In this document: positions 19,482 through 27,700 of the stretch, piece after piece
Layout: every line of letters starts with the position of its first letter
How positions within the stretch are numbered: position 1 is the first letter of the stretch
Assembly (NCBI RefSeq): GCF_028882255.1
Contig: NZ_JARBUY010000004.1
Location: forward strand, 508,328-572,327
Direction: 5' to 3'
From: Maribacter polysaccharolyticus
GTDB lineage: Bacteria > Bacteroidota > Bacteroidia > Flavobacteriales > Flavobacteriaceae
Length of the DNA stretch: 64,000 nt
Notes under the pieces: generated by a model
The model's database searches: none
Told to the model about the DNA's origin: nothing
Seen by the model: only the letters and a program-made list of their open reading frames with translations
Made by a program: the position numbers and the translations under genes

Positions 19482-19941
19482 GCCTTTTGGCGTATTTGCG
19501 GGTATCTTCTTTGGTCAGCATACGAAAACCTTCGGGCCGATCAATGCGTTCAAAAACATCCAACAATTCTTTGGGGAGTGGTGTAAGTTGCCTTGTTTCC
19601 ATACTGATCCAAGCTCCCATCATTTCACAGTGGGCCACATTCCTACCTTTTCCGTCATAAAAATTATGATGGAATTCGAAAAAACAACCGTCCTCGCTCA
19701 TGCCCATGAATTCAAGTGAAACCCGAACCGGGTTACCAAGAAAGACTTCCTTGAAATAATACATATGCTCATAAAAAACAACGGGACCCAATTTGTTTTT
19801 GACCATCACCTTATGACCAAATCCCATTTCCAACATATAGGCCATACGGGTATGGCCCATAAAATTTATATAGGCCGAATTCGCCAAATGCCTATTGGCG
19901 TCAACATCGCTCCAACGAACTTCAAATTCTTTTAAAAACAT
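19465..19941 (-). CDS. Hot-dog fold acyl-CoA thioesterase
   Basis: 158 residues of the 4-hydroxybenzoyl-CoA thioesterase-like group. The signature is at the N-terminus: EVRWSDVDANRHLANSAYINFMGHTR at about residues 7-32, with the Asp that aligns to the catalytic residue of this family. It should hydrolyse an acyl-CoA thioester in the cytosol; chain specificity is open. The end overlaps the EamA gene by 17 bases on the opposite strand. Confidence 0.9.
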   Translation of the reverse strand: MFLKEFEVRWSDVDANRHLANSAYINFMGHTRMAYMLEMGFGHKVMVKNKLGPVVFYEHMYYFKEVFLGNPVRVSLEFMGMSEDGCFFEFHHNFYDGKGRNVAHCEMMGAWISMETRQLTPLPKELLDVFERIDRPEGFRMLTKEDTRKYAKRPKDLV

Positions 19942-20060
19942 TTTTCCATCATTTTTTTACTATGCATGCATAAGAATTGCAAAAATACCATAGTTTTGGA
20001 AAATGGCGGATAACCTTCCCCAAAAAAAATCCCTACATTTAAATACAATAAAACCACCCT

Positions 20061-21035
20061 ATGAGCACTAAAGCATCTTTTATCAAAGATCTCTCCCTAC
20101 CGGTAATAGCAGCGCCAATGTTCCTTATCTCCGGACCTAAATTGGTTATTGAATGTTGTAAAAACGGTATTGTAGGAACATTTCCCGCATTGAACCAACG
20201 CACCAGTGAAGGCTTTGAACAATGGCTTTTGGAAATCAGGACCGCGTTGGAAGCCTTTGAAAAAGAGACGGGTAAAAAAGCAGCGCCTTTCGGGGTCAAC
20301 CTTATCGTACACCCCACCAATCCCCGACTTGAAGCTGATTTAAAACTCTGTGTAAAACACGAGGTGCCCTTGATCATCACTTCATTGGGTGCCGTTTCGG
20401 AAGTCGTTGATGCCATTCACAGTTATGGTGGACTTGTTTTTCACGATGTAATCAAAAAAAGACATGCACAAAAGGCCGCAGGGGCCGGCGTAGACGGACT
20501 CATTTTAGTTTCCGCAGGGGCAGGTGGCCATGCCGGCACCATTAACCCCATGACCTTAGTCGCGGAAATCAAAAAGTTCTATGACAAGACCATCATACTT
20601 TCAGGATGTATAAGCACGGGTAGGGATATTGCCTCCGCCTTACAAATGGGGGCCGATCTGGCCTATATGGGAACGCGGTTCATCAATGTGGAAGAGAGTA
20701 GGGCCACCGATGATTATAAAAAAATGATCATTGCTTCCGGTGCGAGCGATGTGGTATATACCGCTGCCATTTCCGGTGTACATGCCAATTTCCTAGGGGC
20801 CAGTCTAAAAGCTGCGGGTATTACCGAAGAAGACCTGAAAAAAGACCGAAAAATTGATTTTGGGAAAGAATTGGATACCGAGGCCAAAGCATGGAAAACC
20901 ATTTGGTCTGCCGGACAAGGTGTGGCTACCATAGAAAATGTTCTTCCCGTTGCCTCCTTGGTCAGTACGTTGAAAACCGAATTCAAATCGGCCTTGGAAG
21001 AACAGTTGAAAGTGTTGGAAATTTACCCGAAATAA
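20061..21035 (+). CDS. Nitronate monooxygenase (2-nitropropane dioxygenase family)
   Basis: 324 residues, an FMN-dependent TIM barrel. The opening LPVIAAPMFLISGPKLVIECCKNG matches the FMN-binding start of the family, and the middle carries GLILVSAGAGGHAGTINPMTLV with the catalytic-type histidine in GGHAG at about residue 156, followed by ILSGCISTGRDIASALQMGADLAYMGTRF, the phosphate-binding end of the barrel. Members oxidise nitroalkanes/nitronates such as propionate-3-nitronate; some are enoyl-ACP reductases, so the annotation is family-level. The YheT hydrolase gene follows after 23 bases on the same strand. Confidence 0.92.
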   Translation: MSTKASFIKDLSLPVIAAPMFLISGPKLVIECCKNGIVGTFPALNQRTSEGFEQWLLEIRTALEAFEKETGKKAAPFGVNLIVHPTNPRLEADLKLCVKHEVPLIITSLGAVSEVVDAIHSYGGLVFHDVIKKRHAQKAAGAGVDGLILVSAGAGGHAGTINPMTLVAEIKKFYDKTIILSGCISTGRDIASALQMGADLAYMGTRFINVEESRATDDYKKMIIASGASDVVYTAAISGVHANFLGASLKAAGITEEDLKKDRKIDFGKELDTEAKAWKTIWSAGQGVATIENVLPVASLVSTLKTEFKSALEEQLKVLEIYPK

Positions 21036-21058
21036 CCTTAAAACCATAGTTGATCGAC

Positions 21059-22018
21059 ATGCCCATCATCACATCGGAATACAACCCGCCTTTTATATTT
21101 AAAAATGGACATTTTTCGACCATTTACTCCGGCTTGGTACGTACCGTATCGGGGGTAACCCAAGAACGGGAACGGATAACCTTACCTGATGGGGACTTTC
21201 TGGATTTGGATTGGAGCTATGCTAAAAAGCCCAGTCGTAAAGTACTTATTCTAATCCATGGTTTGGAGGGCAATGCCCAAAGACCCTATATTACCGGAAG
21301 TGCTAAATTGGCCAACGCCCATGGCTACGATGTTTGTGCCATTAATTTAAGGGGCTGCAGTGGGGTGGCCAATACGCTTTACCGCTCCTACCATTCAGGT
21401 GCAACCGAAGATCTTGATGCCGTATTACAGCATATACTTACGCTAGACCAATATGATGGCCTGTACTTAATGGGTTTTAGTTTAGGGGGTAATCTATCCC
21501 TGAAGTTCATTGGTGAGGAAAGGGACCTCCCCAAAGCATTGAAAGCCGTCGTTGCCGTGTCGGCCCCATGCGATCTTTACAGTTCCCTAAAACAATTATT
21601 ACTGCCTATCAATTACCTTTATGCCCTGCGGTTCAAAGAACACTTAGTTGCCAAATTGCGCATTAAACAACAACTGTTCCCTTCAAAAATTTCCGATAGC
21701 GATATCGCGAACATCAAGACCTTAAAAGACTTTGATGACATTTATACGAGTGCGGCACATGGTTTTGAAGATGCCATGGATTATTATAAAAAATGCAGTT
21801 GTCTGCAATTCTTGCCAAAAATCAAGGTTCCTGCCTTGATCATAAATGCGGCGAACGATTCGTTTTTGGGTAAAGCCTGCTATCCCCATAAAGAAGCGGA
21901 AGAAAACGAATCTGTTTTCCTGGAAGTTCCCGTATCTGGCGGACATGTTGGTTTTTATGGCCGTAGGAACACTACATATACCGAAAAAAGAGCACTAAAA
22001 TTCTTTGGGGAAATATAG
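21059..22018 (+). CDS. YheT-family alpha/beta hydrolase
   Basis: 319 residues from the ATG at 21059; a TTG nine bases earlier is in frame but less likely. The alpha/beta hydrolase core shows the oxyanion strand LILIHGLEGNAQRPY at about residue 66-80, the family-specific NLRGCSGVANTLYRSYHSG near 101-119, the nucleophile elbow GFSLGGNL near 142-149, and the C-terminal His in SGGHVGFYG near 297-305. This is the COG0429/YheT group of cytosolic hydrolases with poorly known substrates. It is probably co-transcribed with the nitronate monooxygenase gene. Confidence 0.93.
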   Translation: MPIITSEYNPPFIFKNGHFSTIYSGLVRTVSGVTQERERITLPDGDFLDLDWSYAKKPSRKVLILIHGLEGNAQRPYITGSAKLANAHGYDVCAINLRGCSGVANTLYRSYHSGATEDLDAVLQHILTLDQYDGLYLMGFSLGGNLSLKFIGEERDLPKALKAVVAVSAPCDLYSSLKQLLLPINYLYALRFKEHLVAKLRIKQQLFPSKISDSDIANIKTLKDFDDIYTSAAHGFEDAMDYYKKCSCLQFLPKIKVPALIINAANDSFLGKACYPHKEAEENESVFLEVPVSGGHVGFYGRRNTTYTEKRALKFFGEI

Positions 22019-22092
22019 GATTAGGTTCTAATTCTTATCTTAGTCCATAAATCCATAAGATGCAAAAATACCTGCGTGATAAAAAGCTTGAC

Positions 22093-22572
22093 ATGAAGAA
22101 CCTAATTGCTGTTTTAGCCCTTGGTGGCATCCTACTTGGCTGTGGCGAAAAAAAAGAAGAAAAGAAAGGTGGTTTTGAAATGAACCGTACCAAAAAGGAA
22201 GTTCAAGCGGAAAAGGCCAAGGAAGAAGTTCCGGTCGACTTGGACAACAAAGGGGTAGGTCCGATAACCTCAGTGGATTTTGGTGCCGAAATCGATACGG
22301 AATTGGCTGCCCAAGGTGAAAAGACCTATTCTACCATATGCATTGCTTGCCATATGGCGGAACAACGAATGATCGGACCGGCCTTGAAAGGGGTTTATGA
22401 CCGTCGGAGCCCGGAATGGGTCATGAACATGATCTTAAACCCTGATGGAATGCTCAAGGAAGATCCCATCGCCAAAGCTTTGTTGAAAGAATATAACAAT
22501 GCCATCATGCTCAACCAAAATTTAAGTAAGGAAGAGGCCAGGGCCATTGCAGAGTATTTAAGAACATTATAA
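22093..22572 (+). CDS. Monohaem cytochrome c lipoprotein
   Basis: 159 residues from the ATG at 22093; the 11 codons before it in frame do not fit a signal peptide. MKNLIAVLALGGILL leads to the lipobox LGCG, and a Lys/Glu-rich linker follows. The haem motif CIACH is at about residues 82-86, and Met in MILNPDGM or nearby serves as the distal ligand, with IGPALKGVYDRR as the class I cytochrome c signature. It would carry electrons in the periplasm, tethered by lipid. The terminal oxidase or partner is not in the window. Confidence 0.93.
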   Translation: MKNLIAVLALGGILLGCGEKKEEKKGGFEMNRTKKEVQAEKAKEEVPVDLDNKGVGPITSVDFGAEIDTELAAQGEKTYSTICIACHMAEQRMIGPALKGVYDRRSPEWVMNMILNPDGMLKEDPIAKALLKEYNNAIMLNQNLSKEEARAIAEYLRTL

Positions 22573-22632
22573 TCAAAACATACCTATTTGGGAAGGCACG
22601 TTCAACCTATGTGCATTCCTTATATATATCGA

Positions 22633-24210
22633 TCATATCTCATCAACGGCCACCTTATAGGTTGGATCTTCAAGTAAGTTCACGTCGATGATATCATCGG
22701 CATTTTTCAACAACCTTATACAGTCCTTGCTCAAGTGCTTTAAATGGACTTTTTTTCCGGCTTTGGCATAACGCTCGGTCAACTTGTTCAAGGCCTCGAT
22801 ACCGGACATATCGGCAACGCGGCTTTCCCGAAAATCGATGATCACTTCTTCGGGATCATCCTGAATATCGAACTTTTCATTGAACAGGGTCGTAGAGCCG
22901 AAAAATAAAGGGCCAAAGATCTCATAGTGTTTTATACCTTGGTCATCGACGTATTTCCGTGCACGAATACGTTTGGCATTCTCCCAAGAATAGGCCAAAG
23001 CGGAAATAATGACCCCGAACAATACGGCAATGGCCAGGTTATGGGTAACCGCAGTGATCAAGGTTACCAAGACCATCACGATAACATCGGAATTCGGCAT
23101 TTTCCGGAAAGTCTTAAAACTGGCCCATTCGAAAGTCCCAATGGCCACCATGAACATAAGTCCGACCAAAGCGGCCATTGGCAAACGCTCTATAAGACCA
23201 GATCCGAACATTATGAAAACCAACAACATTACCGCTGCCGTAATACCGGATAACCGGGCCCGAGCACCCGAGGAAGTATTGATCAAACTCTGGCCGATCA
23301 TGGCACAACCCCCCATTCCCGATAAAAATCCGGAAAGGATATTGGCCGTTCCCTGTGCCACGCATTCTTTGTTACCCCTACCTCTGGTTTCGGTTATCTC
23401 ATCAATGATATTCAAGGTCAGCAAACTTTCCGTCAGTCCTACCACGGCAACGATCAGGGCAAAGGGGAATATGATTTTCAAGGATTGTATCGTAATCGGT
23501 ATTTCAGGAATCGATACCGGTGGAAACCCACCTTGGATCGACTGACCTTCTTTCATGGTATCGGCAACGGTAAGGGTATCTATCCCAAAGCCTATCACGA
23601 TGGCGGAAACGACAACTATCGCCAACAAGGAAGAAGGAATGGCCTTGGTCAGTTTTGGAAACCCCCATATGATCAACATCGTCAGCAATGTAAGTCCCAA
23701 CATGGTATACATCGAAGCACCGGTCAAGAGTTCATCGGTTCCCTTTTGGTAAAAATTGGGAAACTGGGCCATGAAAATGATGATCGCCAAGCCATTTACA
23801 AAACCGAACATTACCGGATGGGGTACCAAACGGATGAATTTACCCAACCGTAAGAACCCGGCAACAATTTGAAGGATCCCGGCTAGGATGACCGTTGCAA
23901 AAACATAATGAAGTATACTTTCCGGTTCAATACCGGGAAAAGTGTTCTTCAATTCCAATATCAATCCGACAAAAACAACGGCCACAGCCCCAGTAGCCCC
24001 TGAAATCATTCCGGGTCTACCCCCGAAAATGGAAGTGACCAAAGCCAAGACAAAAGCCGCATATAAACCTGTCAAAGGGGAAAACCCCGGGATCAGTGCA
24101 AATGCGATTGCCTCGGGCACCAAAGCCAAAGCAACCGTAAGCCCCGATAAGACCTCCGTTTTATAGTCTACTTTCTGTTTAAAATCGAATATATTCAAAT
24201 ACTTCTTCAT
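22633..24210 (-). CDS. SulP family inorganic anion transporter with STAS domain
   Basis: 525 residues from ATG 24210 (a TTG nine bases upstream is in frame). The membrane domain carries the SulP signature near the start (LSGLTVALALVPEAIAFAL) and FGGRPGMISGATGAVAVV, and has about 12 to 14 membrane segments. A cytosolic STAS domain occupies about residues 405-525 (VIIDFRESRVADMSGIEALNKL). Members carry sulfate, bicarbonate or other anions; in Flavobacteria they are often bicarbonate transporters, and a probable carbonic anhydrase gene starts at the far end of the window. The substrate is not proven by sequence. Confidence 0.94.
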   Translation of the reverse strand: MKKYLNIFDFKQKVDYKTEVLSGLTVALALVPEAIAFALIPGFSPLTGLYAAFVLALVTSIFGGRPGMISGATGAVAVVFVGLILELKNTFPGIEPESILHYVFATVILAGILQIVAGFLRLGKFIRLVPHPVMFGFVNGLAIIIFMAQFPNFYQKGTDELLTGASMYTMLGLTLLTMLIIWGFPKLTKAIPSSLLAIVVVSAIVIGFGIDTLTVADTMKEGQSIQGGFPPVSIPEIPITIQSLKIIFPFALIVAVVGLTESLLTLNIIDEITETRGRGNKECVAQGTANILSGFLSGMGGCAMIGQSLINTSSGARARLSGITAAVMLLVFIMFGSGLIERLPMAALVGLMFMVAIGTFEWASFKTFRKMPNSDVIVMVLVTLITAVTHNLAIAVLFGVIISALAYSWENAKRIRARKYVDDQGIKHYEIFGPLFFGSTTLFNEKFDIQDDPEEVIIDFRESRVADMSGIEALNKLTERYAKAGKKVHLKHLSKDCIRLLKNADDIIDVNLLEDPTYKVAVDEI

Positions 24211-24252
24211 ACCCAGCAATTTAAGGGCGCAAAAATAGTACTTATTGTTGGT

Positions 24253-24487
24253 ATGACCTTAAAACATCGGATTATTGAGGATTTGGCAAATTACTACGAC
24301 CTTGATTCCTGCTATTTCGCTTCAAATGGCGATAATTTTGCGGTTTTCCACTTCTTGTCCTCCCATTGTGCGGATGGCCTCAAATAACATGGCCTTTAGG
24401 GTCAATCTGTTCTGCGAAGACATAAAAGCCACCGATGTATTGAACAATAAAAGAAAATTCCTACCGAACGAACCACTTACCCTATAG
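24253..24487 (+). pseudogene. Possible frameshifted small gene
   Basis: From ATG 24253 a 44-codon frame reads through TAA at 24385. Immediately around that stop, another plus-strand frame (ending TAG 24487) continues with equally protein-like composition. If joined by a one- or two-base shift near 24375-24388 they would give a protein of about 77 residues. I recognise no family, so this may be chance. Confidence 0.2.
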
Positions 24488-24544
24488 AAGGTAAATTTCC
24501 CACTTAAATAAAAATTAATGGGTGTTTGTGTTTAAATTATTTTA

Positions 24545-24552
24545 TATATTTG
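24545..24552 (+). promoter_or_regulatory. -7 promoter element for the ArsR-permease unit
   Basis: TATATTTG is a full match to the Bacteroidota TAnnTTTG element, with TTTG upstream at 24525-24528 (16-base spacer, slightly short). The predicted start of transcription is about 24559, some 45 bases before the arsR start codon. Confidence 0.55.
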
Positions 24553-24578
24553 GCTCCGAATTACACGTGCATAATTTC

Positions 24579-24586
24579 ACATATGT
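24579..24586 (+). promoter_or_regulatory. Operator-like octamer ACATATGT in the arsR leader
   Basis: The palindrome ACATATGT lies between the candidate transcription start and the arsR start codon, preceded by TGCATAATTTC. The same octamer occurs once more in front of the permease gene (24999-25006) with related flanks, so it is a candidate autoregulatory ArsR site. Confidence 0.4.
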
Positions 24587-24602
24587 TAAATTTATAAGAT
24601 GG

Positions 24603-24938
24603 ATGGATGAACAAATTAACATATTCAAGGCCCTATCCGATGCAACCAGACTAAAAATAATTTGGCTGCTAACCAACATCGATGAAAAGATTTGCGTTTC
24701 GGAAATTGTAGAGGTTTTGGATGAATATCAATATAATGTATCGCGCCATTTAAAAATATTGAAACAAGCCAAGTTGGTAGAAGAGGTAAAAGAAGGAAAG
24801 TGGGTATACTACTATTTAACACCCATCAAAAACGAATTTCGCCAATTGATGCAAGAAGCCATAAAAACAATTCCCGAATCACAGATTAATTATGAAATAC
24901 AAAAGTGTAAAAAATTATTGGCAGAACGACAAAAGTAA
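24603..24938 (+). CDS. ArsR/SmtB-family winged-helix repressor
   Basis: 111 residues from ATG 24603; the frame is open 27 codons upstream, but that part covers the promoter. The winged-helix DNA-binding region is clear: FKALSDATRLKIIWLL at about 8-23, recognition helix YQYNVSRHLKILKQAKLVEE at about 43-62, and the beta-wing GKWVYYYLTP. The metal-box region has only one cysteine (KICVSEI) instead of the CVC pair of classical arsenic sensors; a second Cys lies near the C-terminus (IQKCKK). It should repress its own operon with the permease 108 bases downstream and be released by a thiophilic metal or metalloid; the inducer is inferred, not shown. Confidence 0.9.
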   Translation: MDEQINIFKALSDATRLKIIWLLTNIDEKICVSEIVEVLDEYQYNVSRHLKILKQAKLVEEVKEGKWVYYYLTPIKNEFRQLMQEAIKTIPESQINYEIQKCKKLLAERQK

Positions 24939-24998
24939 AATTAAACTTCACGGACCATAAACAACAAGAAAATCGAGCATTCGCTTTTTTTTATAAAA

Positions 24999-25020
24999 AC
25001 ATATGTGGTTTAGCGCATAT
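24999..25020 (+). promoter_or_regulatory. Candidate ArsR operator upstream of the permease
   Basis: ATATG at 25001-25005 and CATAT at 25016-25020 form an inverted repeat with a 10-base gap, the arrangement typical of ArsR/SmtB operators. The left half includes ACATATGT, also found in the arsR leader. It ends 26 bases before the permease start. Confidence 0.45.
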
Positions 25021-25046
25021 ATATTACAACCAATTAAATAAACATC

Positions 25047-26054
25047 ATGAACGAAAAATTGAATTTAGCATTAGACGAATTTATACACGTAGGCGTAGTA
25101 TTGGTATTCATCATTGCCCTTGTATCGATAATCACCGGTTTAATTAGGGCTTTTATACCACAGGAAAAACTTCAAAGGCGGCTATCAAAAACGGGGAAAT
25201 TCAGTGGTTTGATGGGGGCTTTACTAGGAATCCCCACTCCTTTCTGTAGTGCATCCATGGTTCCCGTATCAATGGGGATGATAGAAATGGGAGCCCCTTT
25301 CGCCATGGTGTTTTCCTTTTTACTATCTGCCCCATTGGCAAATTTTGTTGTCGTTGGTTTTATTTTCGGTGTTTTCGGATGGAAAGTGGCATTGGTTTAT
25401 TTCTTGATTGTTTTTATTGGCTCCGTTTTTTTTGGTAGCATTGCCGAAAAGACATCCCTTAAACATAGTGTAAAGCGAATTGATCTAAAGACTAAGACAG
25501 CTACAAGTACTTGTGCATCCCAACCTGCTGTTCGCTGTGGTACCGTTTCAAATAACGCAGTGGCATCTTGTGCAACCGCCCAAAACCCGTGTGCAGATAC
25601 GCAATCGCCTTCTACCGGTTTATGTGGACAAACGCGTGAATCCAATCCAAAACTTACTGAAGCCTTTAATTTTGGCTGGGCCTTGTTCAAGCGCATATTC
25701 CCCTATGTTTTACTAGGTGCGGTGATCAGTGCGATTTCTGCGGTATTTGTCCCTGATGCATGGGTTGAAAAATATCTTGGAAATGATAGTCCACTTGCCA
25801 TACCTATAGCGGCAACCATTGGTGTCCCCTTGTATTTACGAATCGAAATGGCTATCCCTATCCTAAAGGCACTCATTGTCAAGGGGATGGGTATGGGTGC
25901 GGCCATGGCTTTGATTATTGGCGGAACGGGAGCCAGTTTACCTGAGATCGCCATTATTTCTTCCATGTTGAAACCCAAAGCCATAATGGCATTTGTGTGT
26001 TCTGTCATGACCATGGCAATCGTCGGTGGTTTTATCTTTTACTTTTTCTATTAA
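25047..26054 (+). CDS. Permease of the DUF318/ArsP-like (SO_0444) metal efflux family
   Basis: 335 residues, with about eight membrane segments in two homologous halves. Each half carries the family block: GIPTPFCSASMVPVSMGMIE at about residues 62-81 and IGVPLYLRIEMAIPILKAL at about 258-276. The halves are joined by a cytosolic linker of about 60 residues containing five cysteines (TCASQ, RCGTV, SCATA, PCADT, LCGQT), a plausible metal-binding segment. The family exports organoarsenicals, copper or zinc in other bacteria. The gene follows an ArsR-type repressor and carries its own operator-like site, so a thiophilic metal or metalloid efflux role is inferred. Confidence 0.9.
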   Translation: MNEKLNLALDEFIHVGVVLVFIIALVSIITGLIRAFIPQEKLQRRLSKTGKFSGLMGALLGIPTPFCSASMVPVSMGMIEMGAPFAMVFSFLLSAPLANFVVVGFIFGVFGWKVALVYFLIVFIGSVFFGSIAEKTSLKHSVKRIDLKTKTATSTCASQPAVRCGTVSNNAVASCATAQNPCADTQSPSTGLCGQTRESNPKLTEAFNFGWALFKRIFPYVLLGAVISAISAVFVPDAWVEKYLGNDSPLAIPIAATIGVPLYLRIEMAIPILKALIVKGMGMGAAMALIIGGTGASLPEIAIISSMLKPKAIMAFVCSVMTMAIVGGFIFYFFY

Positions 26055-26065
26055 ATACAAATTGT

Positions 26066-26407
26066 ATGCAATCGCTCTCTAATTTTTTTAAATCCCTAAT
26101 CAAGGCTTGTCCGTACTCCCTTGTTGGAAAGAAATGTATTGGTGTTGTTAAGGGCAAACCAAGTACTCATGAAAAATCAAAAAACAAAGCACTATTATTT
26201 AAAGCAGGCATAAGAACAGGGCGTAACATTTCACTGGTTGGAGTGTTTTGCCCTTTTCTTTGGTATGCCATATTATCGGGATCCGGTATGGATTTTATAA
26301 TACTGAATTTAATACATTCGGGAATCATAGTACTTATTGGGCTTGTTGTATTAGGTATTAATTATACCGCATTATACGCTTACACAAAATCAAATAAAAA
26401 AAGTTAA
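26066..26407 (+). CDS. Small two-helix membrane protein of unknown function
   Basis: 113 residues from ATG 26066 (the frame is open 23 codons further upstream but overlaps the permease gene). An amphipathic, basic N-terminal part (SLIKACPYSLVGKKCIG) is followed by two hydrophobic segments at about residues 52-75 and 80-105, and a lysine-rich tail. Cysteines occur at about 14, 23 and 60. It starts 11 bases after the permease stop, so it is the third gene of the ArsR unit. I do not recognise the family; it may assist the permease. Confidence 0.7.
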   Translation: MQSLSNFFKSLIKACPYSLVGKKCIGVVKGKPSTHEKSKNKALLFKAGIRTGRNISLVGVFCPFLWYAILSGSGMDFIILNLIHSGIIVLIGLVVLGINYTALYAYTKSNKKS

Positions 26408-26598
26408 TCCACTTTTTAGTTAACGTTTGATTTTAATAAGCGCTACTGAGATAATGACCTAACCCATCCTCTTTTTAGGGAAGGCTACCCCCCAATGGAA
26501 TGGATTTTTTTGATATATAAATGGGTCCTCTCGATTTTATAACCAAACATCATGGGTATAATTTCAACCATATCGTTTTTTCCATTTCATGGAATCCT

Positions 26599-26606
26599 TA
26601 CATTTG
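26599..26606 (+). promoter_or_regulatory. gpsA: Candidate -7 promoter element for gpsA
   Basis: TACATTTG matches TAnnTTTG, 20 bases before the gpsA start. A clear TTG at -33 is missing. Confidence 0.4.
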
Positions 26607-26625
26607 GATACAATTACATGTATAG

Positions 26626-27627
26626 ATGGAAAAGAATTTAAGGTTTGCGGTTTTAGGAGGAGGAAGCTGGGCTACGGCAATTGTCAAAATGTTGACTGAA
26701 AACCTTCAGAAGATCACTTGGTATATGCGGAACGAAGATGCCATCGCGCATATTAAGACCCAAAAACACAATCCAAATTATTTAAGTTCGGTAGAATTCG
26801 ATACCGATCAATTGATCTTAACGGGAGATATCGATACCGCAGTAGGGAACAATGACATTCTTATCTTTGCCATTCCCTCCGCATTTCTTGCTTCCGAATT
26901 AAAAAAACTGACCGCCCCCTTAAAGGAAAAAACGATCTTTTCCGCCATTAAGGGCATTGTACCCGAAACAGGGATGATCGTCGGGGAACATTTTCATGAG
27001 ATCTACAAGATACCCTTTGAGCAAATCGGGGTTATTACGGGTCCCTGCCATGCCGAAGAAGTTGCCTTGGAACGACTTTCCTATCTTACCATCGCCTGTC
27101 GTGACAAAGAAAAAGCCGAGTGGGTGGCCCATGCCTTAAAAAGTGACTATATTAAAACAAAGATATCCGATGATATCATCGGCACCGAATATGCAGCAAT
27201 GCTCAAGAACATCTATGCCATCGCAGCCGGCATATTCCATGGATTGGGCTATGGTGATAATTTTCAAAGTGTACTCATGAGCAATAGTATCCGTGAGATG
27301 AAACGCTATATAAAAAGGGTACATAAAATGAAACGCAACATCAATAATTCGGCCTATTTAGGCGATTTATTGGTTACAGGATACTCAACCTTCAGCCGTA
27401 ACCGCATGTTCGGGAACATGATCGGTAAAGGCTATACCGTCAAAAGTGCCATGATGGAAATGAGCATGGTCGCGGAAGGCTATTATGCCACTAAAAGTGT
27501 CTATGAGCAAAAAGCAGGTTTTAAAAGCAAGGTACGGACACCGATCATCGATGCGGTATATGATGTACTTTATCTACATAAAGATGCCAAACGTACTTTT
27601 GCTTCCCTTACCCATAAAATAGATTGA
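26626..27627 (+). CDS. gpsA: NAD(P)H-dependent glycerol-3-phosphate dehydrogenase
   Basis: 333 residues. The dinucleotide-binding loop is FAVLGGGSWATAIVKML at about residues 6-22. The conserved ITGPCHAEEVALERLSYLT lies near 137-155, and the catalytic lysine is in TEYAAMLKNIYAIAAGIFHGLGYGDN at about Lys194. It reduces dihydroxyacetone phosphate to sn-glycerol 3-phosphate in the cytosol, the backbone of phospholipids. It stands alone between the ArsR unit and the convergent pbpC gene. Confidence 0.97.
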   Translation: MEKNLRFAVLGGGSWATAIVKMLTENLQKITWYMRNEDAIAHIKTQKHNPNYLSSVEFDTDQLILTGDIDTAVGNNDILIFAIPSAFLASELKKLTAPLKEKTIFSAIKGIVPETGMIVGEHFHEIYKIPFEQIGVITGPCHAEEVALERLSYLTIACRDKEKAEWVAHALKSDYIKTKISDDIIGTEYAAMLKNIYAIAAGIFHGLGYGDNFQSVLMSNSIREMKRYIKRVHKMKRNINNSAYLGDLLVTGYSTFSRNRMFGNMIGKGYTVKSAMMEMSMVAEGYYATKSVYEQKAGFKSKVRTPIIDAVYDVLYLHKDAKRTFASLTHKID

Positions 27628-27700
27628 TCTCTTAAAAAGGGGTGTGAAAGTCGGTATTCTTAAGGCCTGGAGACCCCAACTTGCAACTAAAAAAAGGTGT

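Larger units (their letters stand above)
24211..24602. other. AT-rich spacer between SulP and the ArsR gene
   Basis: About 390 bases, holding the divergent promoter region. It contains the -7 element and operator-like octamer for arsR described separately, and two open reading fragments (24253-24387, 44 codons; and the tail of a frame ending at 24487). Both look protein-like in composition (DLANYYDLDSCYFASNGDNF, then VNLFCEDIKATDVLNNKRKF) but lie in different frames. They could be the remains of one small broken gene. Confidence 0.45.
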
